A DNA stretch of 27,032 nucleotides from NCBI GenBank assembly GCA_900549865.1, contig URPU01000025.1, forward strand, positions 1 to 27,032. The letters run 5' to 3'. Of this stretch, positions 13,292 to 20,986 are shown one piece after another. The notes beneath the pieces were generated by a model. It had not been told where the DNA came from, ran no database searches, and saw only the letters and a list, made by a program, of their open reading frames with translations. Every line of letters begins with the position of its first letter. The first letter of the stretch is position 1. This DNA comes from an uncultured Eubacteriales bacterium. GTDB lineage: Bacteria > Bacillota > Clostridia > Oscillospirales > Oscillospiraceae. A program made the translations under genes and the position numbers.

Positions 13292-15055
13292 TTATCCCTC
13301 GTATCCTTTTCTTTTTTTCTGCGTGTCGTAGGCTGTGTTCTGCTTCTGGCGCAGTATCTCCGCGAAGTCGAGCCCCGCGCTGCGCCGCGCGCTCTCGCTT
13401 TTTATCCTCTGCGTATAATCGCTGAGAGTCCGCCGGGCGTTTGAAAGCAGCTCCGGCTTCTGTATTATATTGACCACAAGGCTCATCTCCTCGCCGCTCA
13501 GCACACCGCTGAGCGTGGTGGTGCTGACCTTCTGCCCGCTGTCCAGCATCTCGCGCATCTTCGTGTATATGTGCGCAAGCACCGGCGAGGAAAACTCCCC
13601 CGCCTCCGGCAGCGCCTCCGCGGCCAGCTCCGGCTCGAGATATAAAAGCCTTATCACGCCCTCCTCCGCCACGGCGGAAGCGGGGTTTTCGTATTTTATG
13701 CCCTTCTCCGCGGGCTGACTCTGCCTCTCGGGGCGCGTGGCATCCCTGTCTGCGGCGCGGTGCGCCTGACTCAGCAGCTTTTTGCGCCGCCGCTCGGCCT
13801 CATCCGTGACGACGCGCGCGTCAACGCCCGCCATGGACGCCACGCGCATGGCGTATACCTGCCGCTCCACTGAGCCTGGCAGGCGCGCCACGAGCTCCGA
13901 CGCTTCCTTGAGGAATTCCACCTTCTGCTCGTCCACGGTCAGGTCGTACTTGTCCGTGACCGCGCGCAGCCGGTAATCCACCTGATTTTCCGCCGCGTCT
14001 ATGAGATTGCGGAACGCGTCCGGCCCCTTGAGCTTTATGAACTCATCCGGGTCCTTCGCCCCGCTCATGCGCAGCACCTTTACTCTGAGGTCGAGCTTTT
14101 CAAGTATTCCTATCGCGCGCTGTGATGCCTTCATTCCCGCGCCGTCGTTGTCATAGGCGATGACGACCTCGTTGGTATAGCGCGAAATGAGCCGCGCCTG
14201 CTCCGGTGTCAGCGACGTGCCCAGCGAGGCCACCGCCGAGTCAAAGCCCGCCTGATGCAGACTGACCACGTCTATATTGCCCTCTGAGAGAATTATATAT
14301 CCGCTTTTTGATTTTTTAGCCAGATTAAGGGCGAAAAGGTTGCGGCTTTTGTTGAATACAAGCGTTTCGGGGCTGTTCATATATTTCGGCTCCCCGTCGC
14401 CGAGGATGCGCCCCGAAAAGCCTATCACGTCGCCGCGCACGTCTATCACCGGGAACATCAGCCGCCGCCGGAACGTGTCGTAAAACCCGCCGTTTTTCCC
14501 CCGGCGCACAAGTCCCGCGTCGAACATCTCATAGTCAGTGTAGCCCTTGGCGCGCATCGCGTCCAGAAGTCCGCTCCACCCGTCCGGCGCAAAGCCCAGC
14601 CCGAAGGCCGTCGCCATTTTGCGCCCTATCTGCCGCTTTGCTATGTATTCGCGCGCGATGCCGCCGCCGGGCGCGGAAAGCTGCTCGTAAAAATACCGCG
14701 CCGCGTCCTTGTTCAGGGCCAGCATCCTTGCGCGCTTGCGGCTCTCGCGGCTGTCGGTCTGCTCCGGCAGGGCCATGCCCGCGCGCTTTGCAAGAAACTC
14801 CACCGCCTCCGGGAAGCTGAGGTTCTCTATTTCCATTATGAAGTTTATCACGCCCCCGCCCTTGCCGCAGCCGAAGCAGTGATATATCTGCTTGTCCGGA
14901 TTCACCGAGAAGGACGGCGTCTTTTCGCTGTGGAACGGGCACAGTCCGAACAGGTTCGACCCGCTCTTCTTCCCAAGGCGCACATATCCGGACACGACGT
15001 CCACTATGTCGTTTCTCTCCGCCAGCTCCGTTATGAAGCTTTCGGGAAATGCCAC
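13292..15055 (-). CDS. dnaG: DNA primase DnaG
   Basis: The 587-residue protein makes RNA primers for lagging-strand synthesis with the DnaB helicase. The CHC2 zinc ribbon has its ligands at C39, H42, C60 and C63; the RNA polymerase domain contains KSRNLFALNLAKK (236-248); and the Toprim motifs EGNID (258-262) and DND (302-304) supply the acidic metal ligands. The last 200 or so residues correspond to the helicase-binding region, which is divergent as usual. Translation starts at GTG with GGAGGAG just upstream. The gap to the preceding dgt gene is 49 bases and holds a 16-base GC palindrome. Confidence 0.97.
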   Translation of the reverse strand: MAFPESFITELAERNDIVDVVSGYVRLGKKSGSNLFGLCPFHSEKTPSFSVNPDKQIYHCFGCGKGGGVINFIMEIENLSFPEAVEFLAKRAGMALPEQTDSRESRKRARMLALNKDAARYFYEQLSAPGGGIAREYIAKRQIGRKMATAFGLGFAPDGWSGLLDAMRAKGYTDYEMFDAGLVRRGKNGGFYDTFRRRLMFPVIDVRGDVIGFSGRILGDGEPKYMNSPETLVFNKSRNLFALNLAKKSKSGYIILSEGNIDVVSLHQAGFDSAVASLGTSLTPEQARLISRYTNEVVIAYDNDGAGMKASQRAIGILEKLDLRVKVLRMSGAKDPDEFIKLKGPDAFRNLIDAAENQVDYRLRAVTDKYDLTVDEQKVEFLKEASELVARLPGSVERQVYAMRVASMAGVDARVVTDEAERRRKKLLSQAHRAADRDATRPERQSQPAEKGIKYENPASAVAEEGVIRLLYLEPELAAEALPEAGEFSSPVLAHIYTKMREMLDSGQKVSTTTLSGVLSGEEMSLVVNIIQKPELLSNARRTLSDYTQRIKSESARRSAGLDFAEILRQKQNTAYDTQKKRKGYEG

Positions 15056-15082
15056 GCGCTCCTCCTCCCTTCTCTCCGCTTC

Positions 15083-15098
15083 GCGCGCCGCGGCGCGC
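15083..15098. repeat. GC-only palindrome between dgt and dnaG
   Basis: GCGCGCCGCGGCGCGC is a perfect 16-base palindrome with no T tract on the minus strand. It might be an mRNA-processing or stability element inside the operon; this is speculative. Confidence 0.6.
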
Positions 15099-15104
15099 TC
15101 CCGG

Positions 15105-16109
15105 TCATTTCACCGTCCATGCAAAGGGGATGAATATCTCCCCGTATTTCTCCATCGCGTACCCGTCCGTCATGCCGGAGATATAATCGCAGGCGGCGCG
15201 CTCTATCCCGTCATGCTCTATCACGCCGCGGAAATCATCCGGCAGCGCGTCGGGATGCGACGTGTAGTATGTATACAGCCCGCCGAGTATGCCCTTGACC
15301 TTGTTCTCCTCGCTCTTGGCGACGGGATTGGTGTAAACGTCGGAGAACATGAACGCGTGGAAGATGTTGAAGGTCTCCTGCATCTCGTCCGACATTTTGA
15401 GCTTGCCTCCGCCGCTGTTTGCGATAAGGTCCGATATGAAGGCGTTTATGCGCCGGCTGTTCTTGTCGCCGCAGTTTTCGCGCACGCGCGCCGGGACGTT
15501 CTCCTCCGTCAGTATGCCCGCGCGGATGGAGTCGTCAAGGTCATGGTTGACGTAGGCTATCCTGTCGCACAGGCGCACGGTCGTCGCCTCCAGCGTGTCG
15601 TCGGGCGCGCCGACGGTGTGGTTAAGTATGCCCATGCGCGTCTCATAGCACAGGTTCAGCCCCCTGCCGTCGCGCTCCAGCACGTCCACCACGCGCAGAC
15701 TCTGCTCATAGTGCTTGAAGCCGCCGGGATATATCTCGTTGAGCGCGCGCTCGCCCGCGTGGCCGAAGGGCGTGTGACCCAGATCGTGCCCCAGCGCGAT
15801 GGCCTCCGTCAGATCCTCATTCAGCGACAGGGCGCGCGCCACCGTGCGCGCAAGGCGGCTGACCTCCAGCGTGTGCGTCAGGCGCGTGCGGTAGTGATCC
15901 CCCTCCGGCTGCAAAAACACCTGCGTTTTGTGCTTTAACCGGCGGAACGACTTTGAATGCGTTATCCTGTCGATGTCGCGCTGAAAGCAGGTGCGGATGC
16001 TACACTCCTCCTCGTCCTTCAGCCGGCCTCTGGAGCTGTCCGCCAGCACCCCGTAAGCGCCGACGATGTAATGCTCAAGTCTTTCCCTTTCCTCTCTGGG
16101 ACAAAGCAT
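15105..16109 (-). CDS. dgt: Deoxyguanosinetriphosphate triphosphohydrolase-like HD protein
   Basis: The 334-residue protein belongs to the HD-domain dNTPases that remove triphosphate from dGTP or other dNTPs. The metal-binding set is visible: H79 in RTRLTHTLEVSRLA, HD at 108-109 in LGHDLGHTPFGH, and the later D in CDRIAYVNHDLDD. The segment SKSFRRLKHKTQVF before it is typical of the family. The start at 16109 is chosen because AGAGGAGGTG lies seven bases upstream; the longer frame from 16133 would include this ribosome binding site in its coding sequence. The gene is first in the dgt-dnaG-rpoD operon. Substrate preference cannot be read from the sequence. Confidence 0.93.
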   Translation of the reverse strand: MLCPREERERLEHYIVGAYGVLADSSRGRLKDEEECSIRTCFQRDIDRITHSKSFRRLKHKTQVFLQPEGDHYRTRLTHTLEVSRLARTVARALSLNEDLTEAIALGHDLGHTPFGHAGERALNEIYPGGFKHYEQSLRVVDVLERDGRGLNLCYETRMGILNHTVGAPDDTLEATTVRLCDRIAYVNHDLDDSIRAGILTEENVPARVRENCGDKNSRRINAFISDLIANSGGGKLKMSDEMQETFNIFHAFMFSDVYTNPVAKSEENKVKGILGGLYTYYTSHPDALPDDFRGVIEHDGIERAACDYISGMTDGYAMEKYGEIFIPFAWTVK

Positions 16110-16260
16110 ACGCGTACACCTCCTCTTTTTCATCAGTGCCGCGCTTCATTGCAAAATAAAGCGCCGCACAGGAGCATGAAATGTCTTTCCATTACTCTTA
16201 TACGACGCCAATTTATATTTCCCTCTATTTTCTTAAAAAAATTTTTTCGCGGCCTTCCTC

Positions 16261-16887
16261 TTACCTCACCGGCACGGCGCGGAAGTCCTCGCCCGTTACG
16301 ACGGGCTGCACGCTGCCCGCGCTTATGTCGAATATGCGCGCGCAGAAGTCCTCCGCGCGCTCCTCCGGCGCAAGCGCCTTTATCGTCACGCCCGCGGCGT
16401 AGTCCATCCCCGCCACGACGCCGCCCGCCGCGGCGATTTCGAGCTTGAGCTTCTCGCTCTGCGCGTAGGAGCAGGGTATGTCCAGCTCCACCCAGCGCCG
16501 CACGGCCGACACGCCCGCCGCGGTCAGTGCGTCCTTCGCGCTTTTCGTATACGCCCGCAGCAGTCCGCCCGCGCCCAGCAGCACCCCGCCGAAGTACCGC
16601 GTCACCACGCACACGACGTTCGTCACGCCCTCGCGCCGGAACACCTCCAGCATCGGTATGCCCGCCGTGCCCTGCGGCTCGCCGTCGTCGCTGTAGCGCT
16701 CCGCCCCGCCGCGGATGATATAGCACCAGCAGTTGTGGCGCGCGTCGTAATACTTCTTCTTCATTTCCGCGATGAACGCGCGCGCCTGCTCCTCAGTCTC
16801 CACGCACCGCACGTGGCCGAGGAACTGTGAACGCTTTTCCGTCAGCTCCGCCTCGCCGGGAGCGGTCGGGATATAATACTCAGTCAT
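16261..16887 (-). CDS. YigZ/IMPACT (UPF0029) family protein
   Basis: The 208-residue protein has the IMPACT fold: EKRSQFLGHVRCVETEEQA at 18-36, AEMKKKYYDARHNCWCYIIR and the signature DDGEPQGTAGIPML (about 67-80), then TRYFGGVLLGAGGLLRAYT. A smaller C-terminal domain of about 75 residues follows. Bacterial members (E. coli YigZ) have no settled function; the eukaryotic homologue modulates GCN2 signalling through translation factors. Its start overlaps the hflX stop by 8 bases, which suggests translational coupling to a ribosome-associated GTPase. Confidence 0.92.
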   Translation of the reverse strand: MTEYYIPTAPGEAELTEKRSQFLGHVRCVETEEQARAFIAEMKKKYYDARHNCWCYIIRGGAERYSDDGEPQGTAGIPMLEVFRREGVTNVVCVVTRYFGGVLLGAGGLLRAYTKSAKDALTAAGVSAVRRWVELDIPCSYAQSEKLKLEIAAAGGVVAGMDYAAGVTIKALAPEERAEDFCARIFDISAGSVQPVVTGEDFRAVPVR

Positions 16888-18148
16888 CCTCCCACTCCTC
16901 TTTTTCCTCCTTGTAATCCGGGATGAACTCCTTCACCCGGCCGAGGAGCGCCGGCGTCAGTACGGCCTCTGCTTTTATGCCCTCGTCGGTGTATTCCATG
17001 CTCAGCACGTTCGCCTCGCGCTTTAGCGCGTCCACTACCCCCGCCTTTGCATACGGGATGGACAGCATGACGCGGCGCTTTGCCTGCCCCAGCATACCGG
17101 CGAGCTTTTTCACCAGCGCGTCCGCGCCCTCGCCGCTTTTTGCCGACAGGCACATGACGTCCTCCCCGTGCGGCAGAATGCCGAAGTACGCGTCGCACTT
17201 GTTGTATACGCGGATGCACGGCGTGCTCTCCGCGCCGAGCTGGCGGATAAGCTCGTCCACCACGCGCGCCTGCTCCTCCCATTCGGGGTTGGAGATGTCT
17301 ATCACGTGCAGCAGCACGTCGGCGTATTTCAGCTCCTCCAGCGTGGCCTTGAACGCCTCTATAAGATGCGTCGGCAGCTTTCTTATAAAGCCGACGGTGT
17401 CGCTCAGCAGCACCTCCTGCGTCTCGTCCAGCCGCAGGCGGCGCGTCGTCGTGTCCAGCGTGTCGAAAAGCCTGTCGTTCGCCGGGATGCTCTCCCCCGT
17501 CAGGCAGTTGAGCAGCGTGGATTTCCCCGCGTTCGTATAGCCGACGAGCGCCACGACCGGCATCGCGTTCTTCTCGCGGCGGCGGCGCTGCGTGCCGCGC
17601 ACCTTGCGCACGGCGGCCAGCTCCTCCTCAAGCTTCTGTATCTTGCGGCGGATGTGGCGGCGGTCGGTCTCAAGCTGCGTCTCACCGGGGCCGCGCGTGC
17701 CTATGGGCGACGCGCCGCCGGAGGCCGTCTGGCGCACAAGATGCGTCCACATGCCCGTCAGGCGCGGCAGCAGATATTTGTACTGCGCCAGCTCCACCTG
17801 AAGCTGACCCTCGCGCGTCTGCGCGCGCTGGGCGAATATGTCCAGAATAAGGCCCGAGCGATCCAGCACCTTCACGCCCAGCTCCTCGCTCAGCACGCGC
17901 ATCTGCGACGGACTAAGCTCGTTGTCGAACACGGCGAGGTCGCAGTCGTTCATCTCTATTATGCCCTTCAGCTCCTGCACCTTGCCGTCGCCGATGAAGC
18001 TGCGCGGCTCCGGAGTGGGGCGGTTCTGTATAAGCATCGCCACGGTCTCCCCGCCGGCCGTCTCCACAAGCGCGGCAAGCTCCTCCATCGACGCGTCGGA
18101 GGAGCGCTCCCGCTCATCCATGCTCGCCGCGGCAAGCCCCGCAAGCAC
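16880..18148 (-). CDS. hflX: GTPase HflX
   Basis: The protein (422 residues from the GTG) is a ribosome-associated GTPase that can split stalled or hibernating 70S ribosomes. The N-terminal HflX domain contains IGDGKVQEL (52-60), LILDIFAQRA (100-109) and the glycine-rich GTRGPGETQLETDRR (150-164). The G domain has G1 GYTNAGKS (203-210), G3 DTVG (250-253) and G4 NKCD (316-319). The GTG at 18148 has AAAGGA seven bases upstream. However, the frame is open further up, and the extra residues IENTEIKKERA read like the usual N-terminus of Clostridial HflX; that extension has only ATA (18181) or CTG (18190) as possible starts. The N-terminus is therefore uncertain. Confidence 0.94.
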   Translation of the reverse strand: MLAGLAAASMDERERSSDASMEELAALVETAGGETVAMLIQNRPTPEPRSFIGDGKVQELKGIIEMNDCDLAVFDNELSPSQMRVLSEELGVKVLDRSGLILDIFAQRAQTREGQLQVELAQYKYLLPRLTGMWTHLVRQTASGGASPIGTRGPGETQLETDRRHIRRKIQKLEEELAAVRKVRGTQRRRREKNAMPVVALVGYTNAGKSTLLNCLTGESIPANDRLFDTLDTTTRRLRLDETQEVLLSDTVGFIRKLPTHLIEAFKATLEELKYADVLLHVIDISNPEWEEQARVVDELIRQLGAESTPCIRVYNKCDAYFGILPHGEDVMCLSAKSGEGADALVKKLAGMLGQAKRRVMLSIPYAKAGVVDALKREANVLSMEYTDEGIKAEAVLTPALLGRVKEFIPDYKEEKEEWEDD

Positions 18149-18293
18149 GGCCCGTTCCTTTTTTATCTCGGTGTTTTCTATGGTTATCAGTCCTTTAAAG
18201 CGCCGTGTAACGCCGTATTTTTATATATCCGTATTATTATACTTCATCCCCGGCATTTTGAAAAGCACGATTTTGCCCCCTGTGCCGCGGCCG

Positions 18294-18572
18294 TCATACA
18301 AGGAAGCGCCGGCTGCGCTTCCTGCGGCGCAGCTCCTCCTTGGCGTCTATAAGGATGATGTCGCTGCCAATGCGCACTATGCACTTCCACGGCAGGACAT
18401 AATCGTCCTCGCGGCCGAAAAGGCCGAACCACTTCGCCCTGCCGGGCGTTATCAGCGATATCACCTGCCCCTGCGCGTCGTCGAACTCTGCGTCGCACAC
18501 ATAGCCCAGCCGCAGCCCGGTATGCACGTCTATGACCTCCTTGTATCTCAGTTCAGAAAAATAGTTTATCAT
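18294..18572 (-). CDS. YlmC/YmxH-family PRC-barrel protein (sporulation-associated)
   Basis: The 92-residue protein matches the short PRC-barrel family called YlmC/YmxH in Firmicutes: FSELRYKEVIDVHTGLRLGYV at the start, a central WFGLFGREDDYVLPWKCIVRIGSDIILID, and a basic C-terminus. Members are conserved in endospore formers and often annotated as sporulation proteins, although their action is unknown. The start at 18572 is preferred over 18599 because GGGGTG lies about ten bases before it and the family begins at this point. It stands between hflX and a ParB-like gene, whose terminator precedes it. Confidence 0.88.
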   Translation of the reverse strand: MINYFSELRYKEVIDVHTGLRLGYVCDAEFDDAQGQVISLITPGRAKWFGLFGREDDYVLPWKCIVRIGSDIILIDAKEELRRRKRSRRFLV

Positions 18573-18597
18573 ATATGTCTTTTCACCCCTTCCCGGC

Positions 18598-18636
18598 AAA
18601 AAGCCGCCGTCTCCATAAATATACGGAGACGGCGGC
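18598..18636 (-). terminator. Terminator of the ParB-like gene
   Basis: A perfect 12-bp stem (GCCGCCGTCTCC / GGAGACGGCGGC, ten-base loop) is followed by five T on the minus strand, six bases after the stop codon. Confidence 0.9.
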
Positions 18637-18641
18637 CCGTC

Positions 18642-19514
18642 CTATTCTTCGCCCGGCTGTCCGCCCGCCGCGCCTGCCCCCGAAAGGGCCGCGGCGCGCG
18701 CCTTTGGTATGGATATCGTGAGGATGAGCGAGTCGTCCGTCTCCTCGCGGCGCATCCCGGCGTCTATGCCGCCCTGCTTCATCAGGTCTATGCTGCGCGA
18801 AAGCGTATTGAGGAACACCCGCACATCCTTCAGCACGAAGGTGCGCTTCTGCCCCTTGGCCTCCGGCTGCTCCGGCTCCGCCGGGCGGTTCAGCAGCGCC
18901 TCTATGTACGCCTCCGTCGCGGCGACGTTCAGCGCGTTATCCACGATGTACTCCAGCGCCTCGCGCTGGCGGTCGGCGCGCGTCAGGCGCAGCAGGGCGC
19001 GCCCGTGGCGCTCAGTCAGGCCGTTTTCGCGCAGACCCCCCAGCACGTCCTCCGGCAGCTTGAGAAGCCGCAGCTTGTTCGCTACGGCGGACTGCGATTT
19101 GCCTATGCGCCGCGCGGCCTCCTCCTGACTCATGCCGAACATGCATATAAGCTGGTTTATGCCGTTGGCCTCCTCGATGAAGTCCAGGTCCTTGCGCTGT
19201 AAGTTCTCTATAAGCGAGATGAGGCTGGCGTTTTCCATGTCCACCTCTATGAGTATGCACGGCACCTCCCTCAATCCTGCAAGCTTTGCCGCGCGCAGCC
19301 GCCTCTCCCCCGCGACGAGCTCATACTTCCCTCCGCGCGACCGCACCGTCAGCGGGTTCAGTATCCCGTAGCTTTTTATGCTTTCGCTCAGCTCCCTGAG
19401 CGAGTCGTCGTCGAATATCCTTCTCGCCTGCACCGGACACGGGGCAATGTCCTCCGTGCAGAGATAAATAATGCCGCCCCGCTTCAGTCCGGGGCGCGTG
19501 CGCAATGCCTGCAT
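18642..19514 (-). CDS. ParB/Spo0J/Noc family DNA-binding protein
   Basis: The 290-residue protein has the N-terminal CTP-binding ParB domain (about 15-105) with YELVAGERRLRAAKLAGL (64-81), the motif ENLQRKDLDFIEEA (103-116), and a helix-turn-helix (about 128-150, MSQEEAARRIGKSQSAVANK). The C-terminal part (about 240-275) is weakly similar to ParB dimerisation regions. AAAGGAGG lies seven bases before the ATG at 19514; a longer frame to 19688 lacks such a signal. No parA/soj or rsmG gene is adjacent, so it cannot be assigned to Spo0J (segregation) or Noc (nucleoid occlusion). It has its own terminator and lies downstream of the dnaJ terminator. Confidence 0.9.
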   Translation of the reverse strand: MQALRTRPGLKRGGIIYLCTEDIAPCPVQARRIFDDDSLRELSESIKSYGILNPLTVRSRGGKYELVAGERRLRAAKLAGLREVPCILIEVDMENASLISLIENLQRKDLDFIEEANGINQLICMFGMSQEEAARRIGKSQSAVANKLRLLKLPEDVLGGLRENGLTERHGRALLRLTRADRQREALEYIVDNALNVAATEAYIEALLNRPAEPEQPEAKGQKRTFVLKDVRVFLNTLSRSIDLMKQGGIDAGMRREETDDSLILTISIPKARAAALSGAGAAGGQPGEE

Positions 19515-19665
19515 CGCAAATCCTCCTTTATCTTCTGACCGTGCCGCGGCGCGGGTCGCTCCCCCCGTGCCGCCGGATATTTTCAGCAGGAAAAGCATAC
19601 ACTGGCCGCGGCAAAAATACGGGCGAATCGGCGTGCCGGGCAAACTTTCGCTGCGCACGGGTATA

Positions 19666-19706
19666 GAAAAGCGGCTGTCCCGACACATGCCGGAACAGCC
19701 GCCGTT
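19666..19706 (-). terminator. Terminator of the heat-shock operon
   Basis: On the minus strand an imperfect GCGGCTGTTCC / GGGACAGCCGC stem with a short loop ends in TTTT, ten or so bases after the dnaJ stop codon. Confidence 0.85.
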
Positions 19707-19715
19707 TTTATCTTT

Positions 19716-20849
19716 TTACTTCTTCTTTGAGAATATCGAGGTCTTTACGCCGTCAAGCTCGCCGGTGCTGGCCGCGTACTGGCGCAGAAGCTCCTTCTGT
19801 GAGCCGGTCAGATTCTTCGGCACGGAGATATTCACCGTCACGAACTGATCCCCGCGGCCAGAGCCGCGCAGATACGGGATTCCCTTGCCGCGCAGGCGGA
19901 AGGTCGAGCCGGGCTGCGTCCCCTCCGGGATGGGCATCTTCACCTTGCCGTCAAGCGTCGGCACCTCTATCTCCGCGCCGAGCACTGCCTGCGCGAAGCT
20001 TATCTGCTGGTTGAGCAGGACGGAATTGCCGTCGCGCTCAAAGCGGGCGTGCGGCCGCACTATCACGGAGACGAGAAGGTCGCCTGCCGGGCCGCCGTTC
20101 ACACCGGCGTTGCCCTTGCCGCGCTGGGATATGGCCTGCCCGTCGTCTATACCGGCGGGGATGGTGACCTTTATCTTGTGCTGGCGGCGTATCGCGCCCA
20201 TGCCGCGGCAGGTCTTGCACGGCTGGTGGATGATCTTGCCCGTGCCCTTGCACTTGGAGCACGGCGCGTTGGACTGCACCATGCCGAAGGGAGTGCGCTG
20301 CGTCGTGCGCACGGAGCCTGTGCCCTTGCAGTCGGGGCAGACCTCGGGCGTCGTGCCGGGCTGGCAGCCCGTGCCCTTGCAGTCGGGGCAGGACTCCACG
20401 CGGCCGACTGTCACTTCCTTCTCGCAGCCGAAGGCCGCCTCCTCAAAGCTTATGCTGACGCTGGTGCGTATGTTGTCGCCCTTGCGCGGGGCGTTGGGAT
20501 TGGCGCGCTGGCCGCCCCCGCCGAAGCCGAATATGTCGCCGAAGCTGCCGAATATGTCGCCCAGATCGCCGAAGCCGTCAAAGCCGAAGCCGCCGCCCCC
20601 GCCGAACCCGGCGTTCGGGTCGAATGCCGCGTGGCCGAACTGATCGTATTTCTTACGCTTATCCTCATCGGAAAGCACCTCATAGGCCTCGTTGACCTCC
20701 TTGAAGCGCTCCTCGCAGGCCTTGTCGCCCGGATGCAGGTCGGGATGATTCTCCTTTGCAAGCTTTCTGTATGCCTTTTTTATCTCATCGGCGCTCGCGT
20801 CCTTTGAAACGCCCAGCACCTCATAATAATCACGTTTGTCTGAAGCCAT
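19716..20849 (-). CDS. dnaJ: Chaperone DnaJ (Hsp40)
   Basis: The 377-residue co-chaperone delivers substrates to DnaK and stimulates its ATPase. The J domain (about 6-70) has the HPD tripeptide at 35-37; a Gly/Phe-rich linker follows (about 75-110, GGGGGFGFDGFGDLGDIFG); four zinc-finger repeats follow (two CPDCKGTG, CSKCKGTG, CKTCRGMG, about 143-205); the C-terminal substrate-binding domains complete it. All are intact, so it is a full type I DnaJ. GGAG precedes the ATG by five bases. The gene is the last of the hrcA operon and ends at a terminator. Confidence 0.98.
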   Translation of the reverse strand: MASDKRDYYEVLGVSKDASADEIKKAYRKLAKENHPDLHPGDKACEERFKEVNEAYEVLSDEDKRKKYDQFGHAAFDPNAGFGGGGGFGFDGFGDLGDIFGSFGDIFGFGGGGQRANPNAPRKGDNIRTSVSISFEEAAFGCEKEVTVGRVESCPDCKGTGCQPGTTPEVCPDCKGTGSVRTTQRTPFGMVQSNAPCSKCKGTGKIIHQPCKTCRGMGAIRRQHKIKVTIPAGIDDGQAISQRGKGNAGVNGGPAGDLLVSVIVRPHARFERDGNSVLLNQQISFAQAVLGAEIEVPTLDGKVKMPIPEGTQPGSTFRLRGKGIPYLRGSGRGDQFVTVNISVPKNLTGSQKELLRQYAASTGELDGVKTSIFSKKK

Positions 20850-20904
20850 TTATACTCCGATCCCGCGTAGAGAAATACACTTTACGCGCTGAAAAAATAC
20901 ATGC

Positions 20905-20939
20905 CATTGAGGCGAGGGTTCATTTTCCTCGCCTCAATG
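20905..20939 (-). other. Intercistronic hairpin between dnaK and dnaJ
   Basis: CATTGAGGCGAGG pairs perfectly with CCTCGCCTCAATG (13 bp, nine-base loop). No T tract follows directly on the minus strand, so it is more likely an mRNA stability or partial attenuation element that lowers dnaJ output relative to dnaK. Confidence 0.75.
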
Positions 20940-20986
20940 TTGGAAACATTAACATGCCGGGATATGCTGCAAGGGTCGGGCATGGA

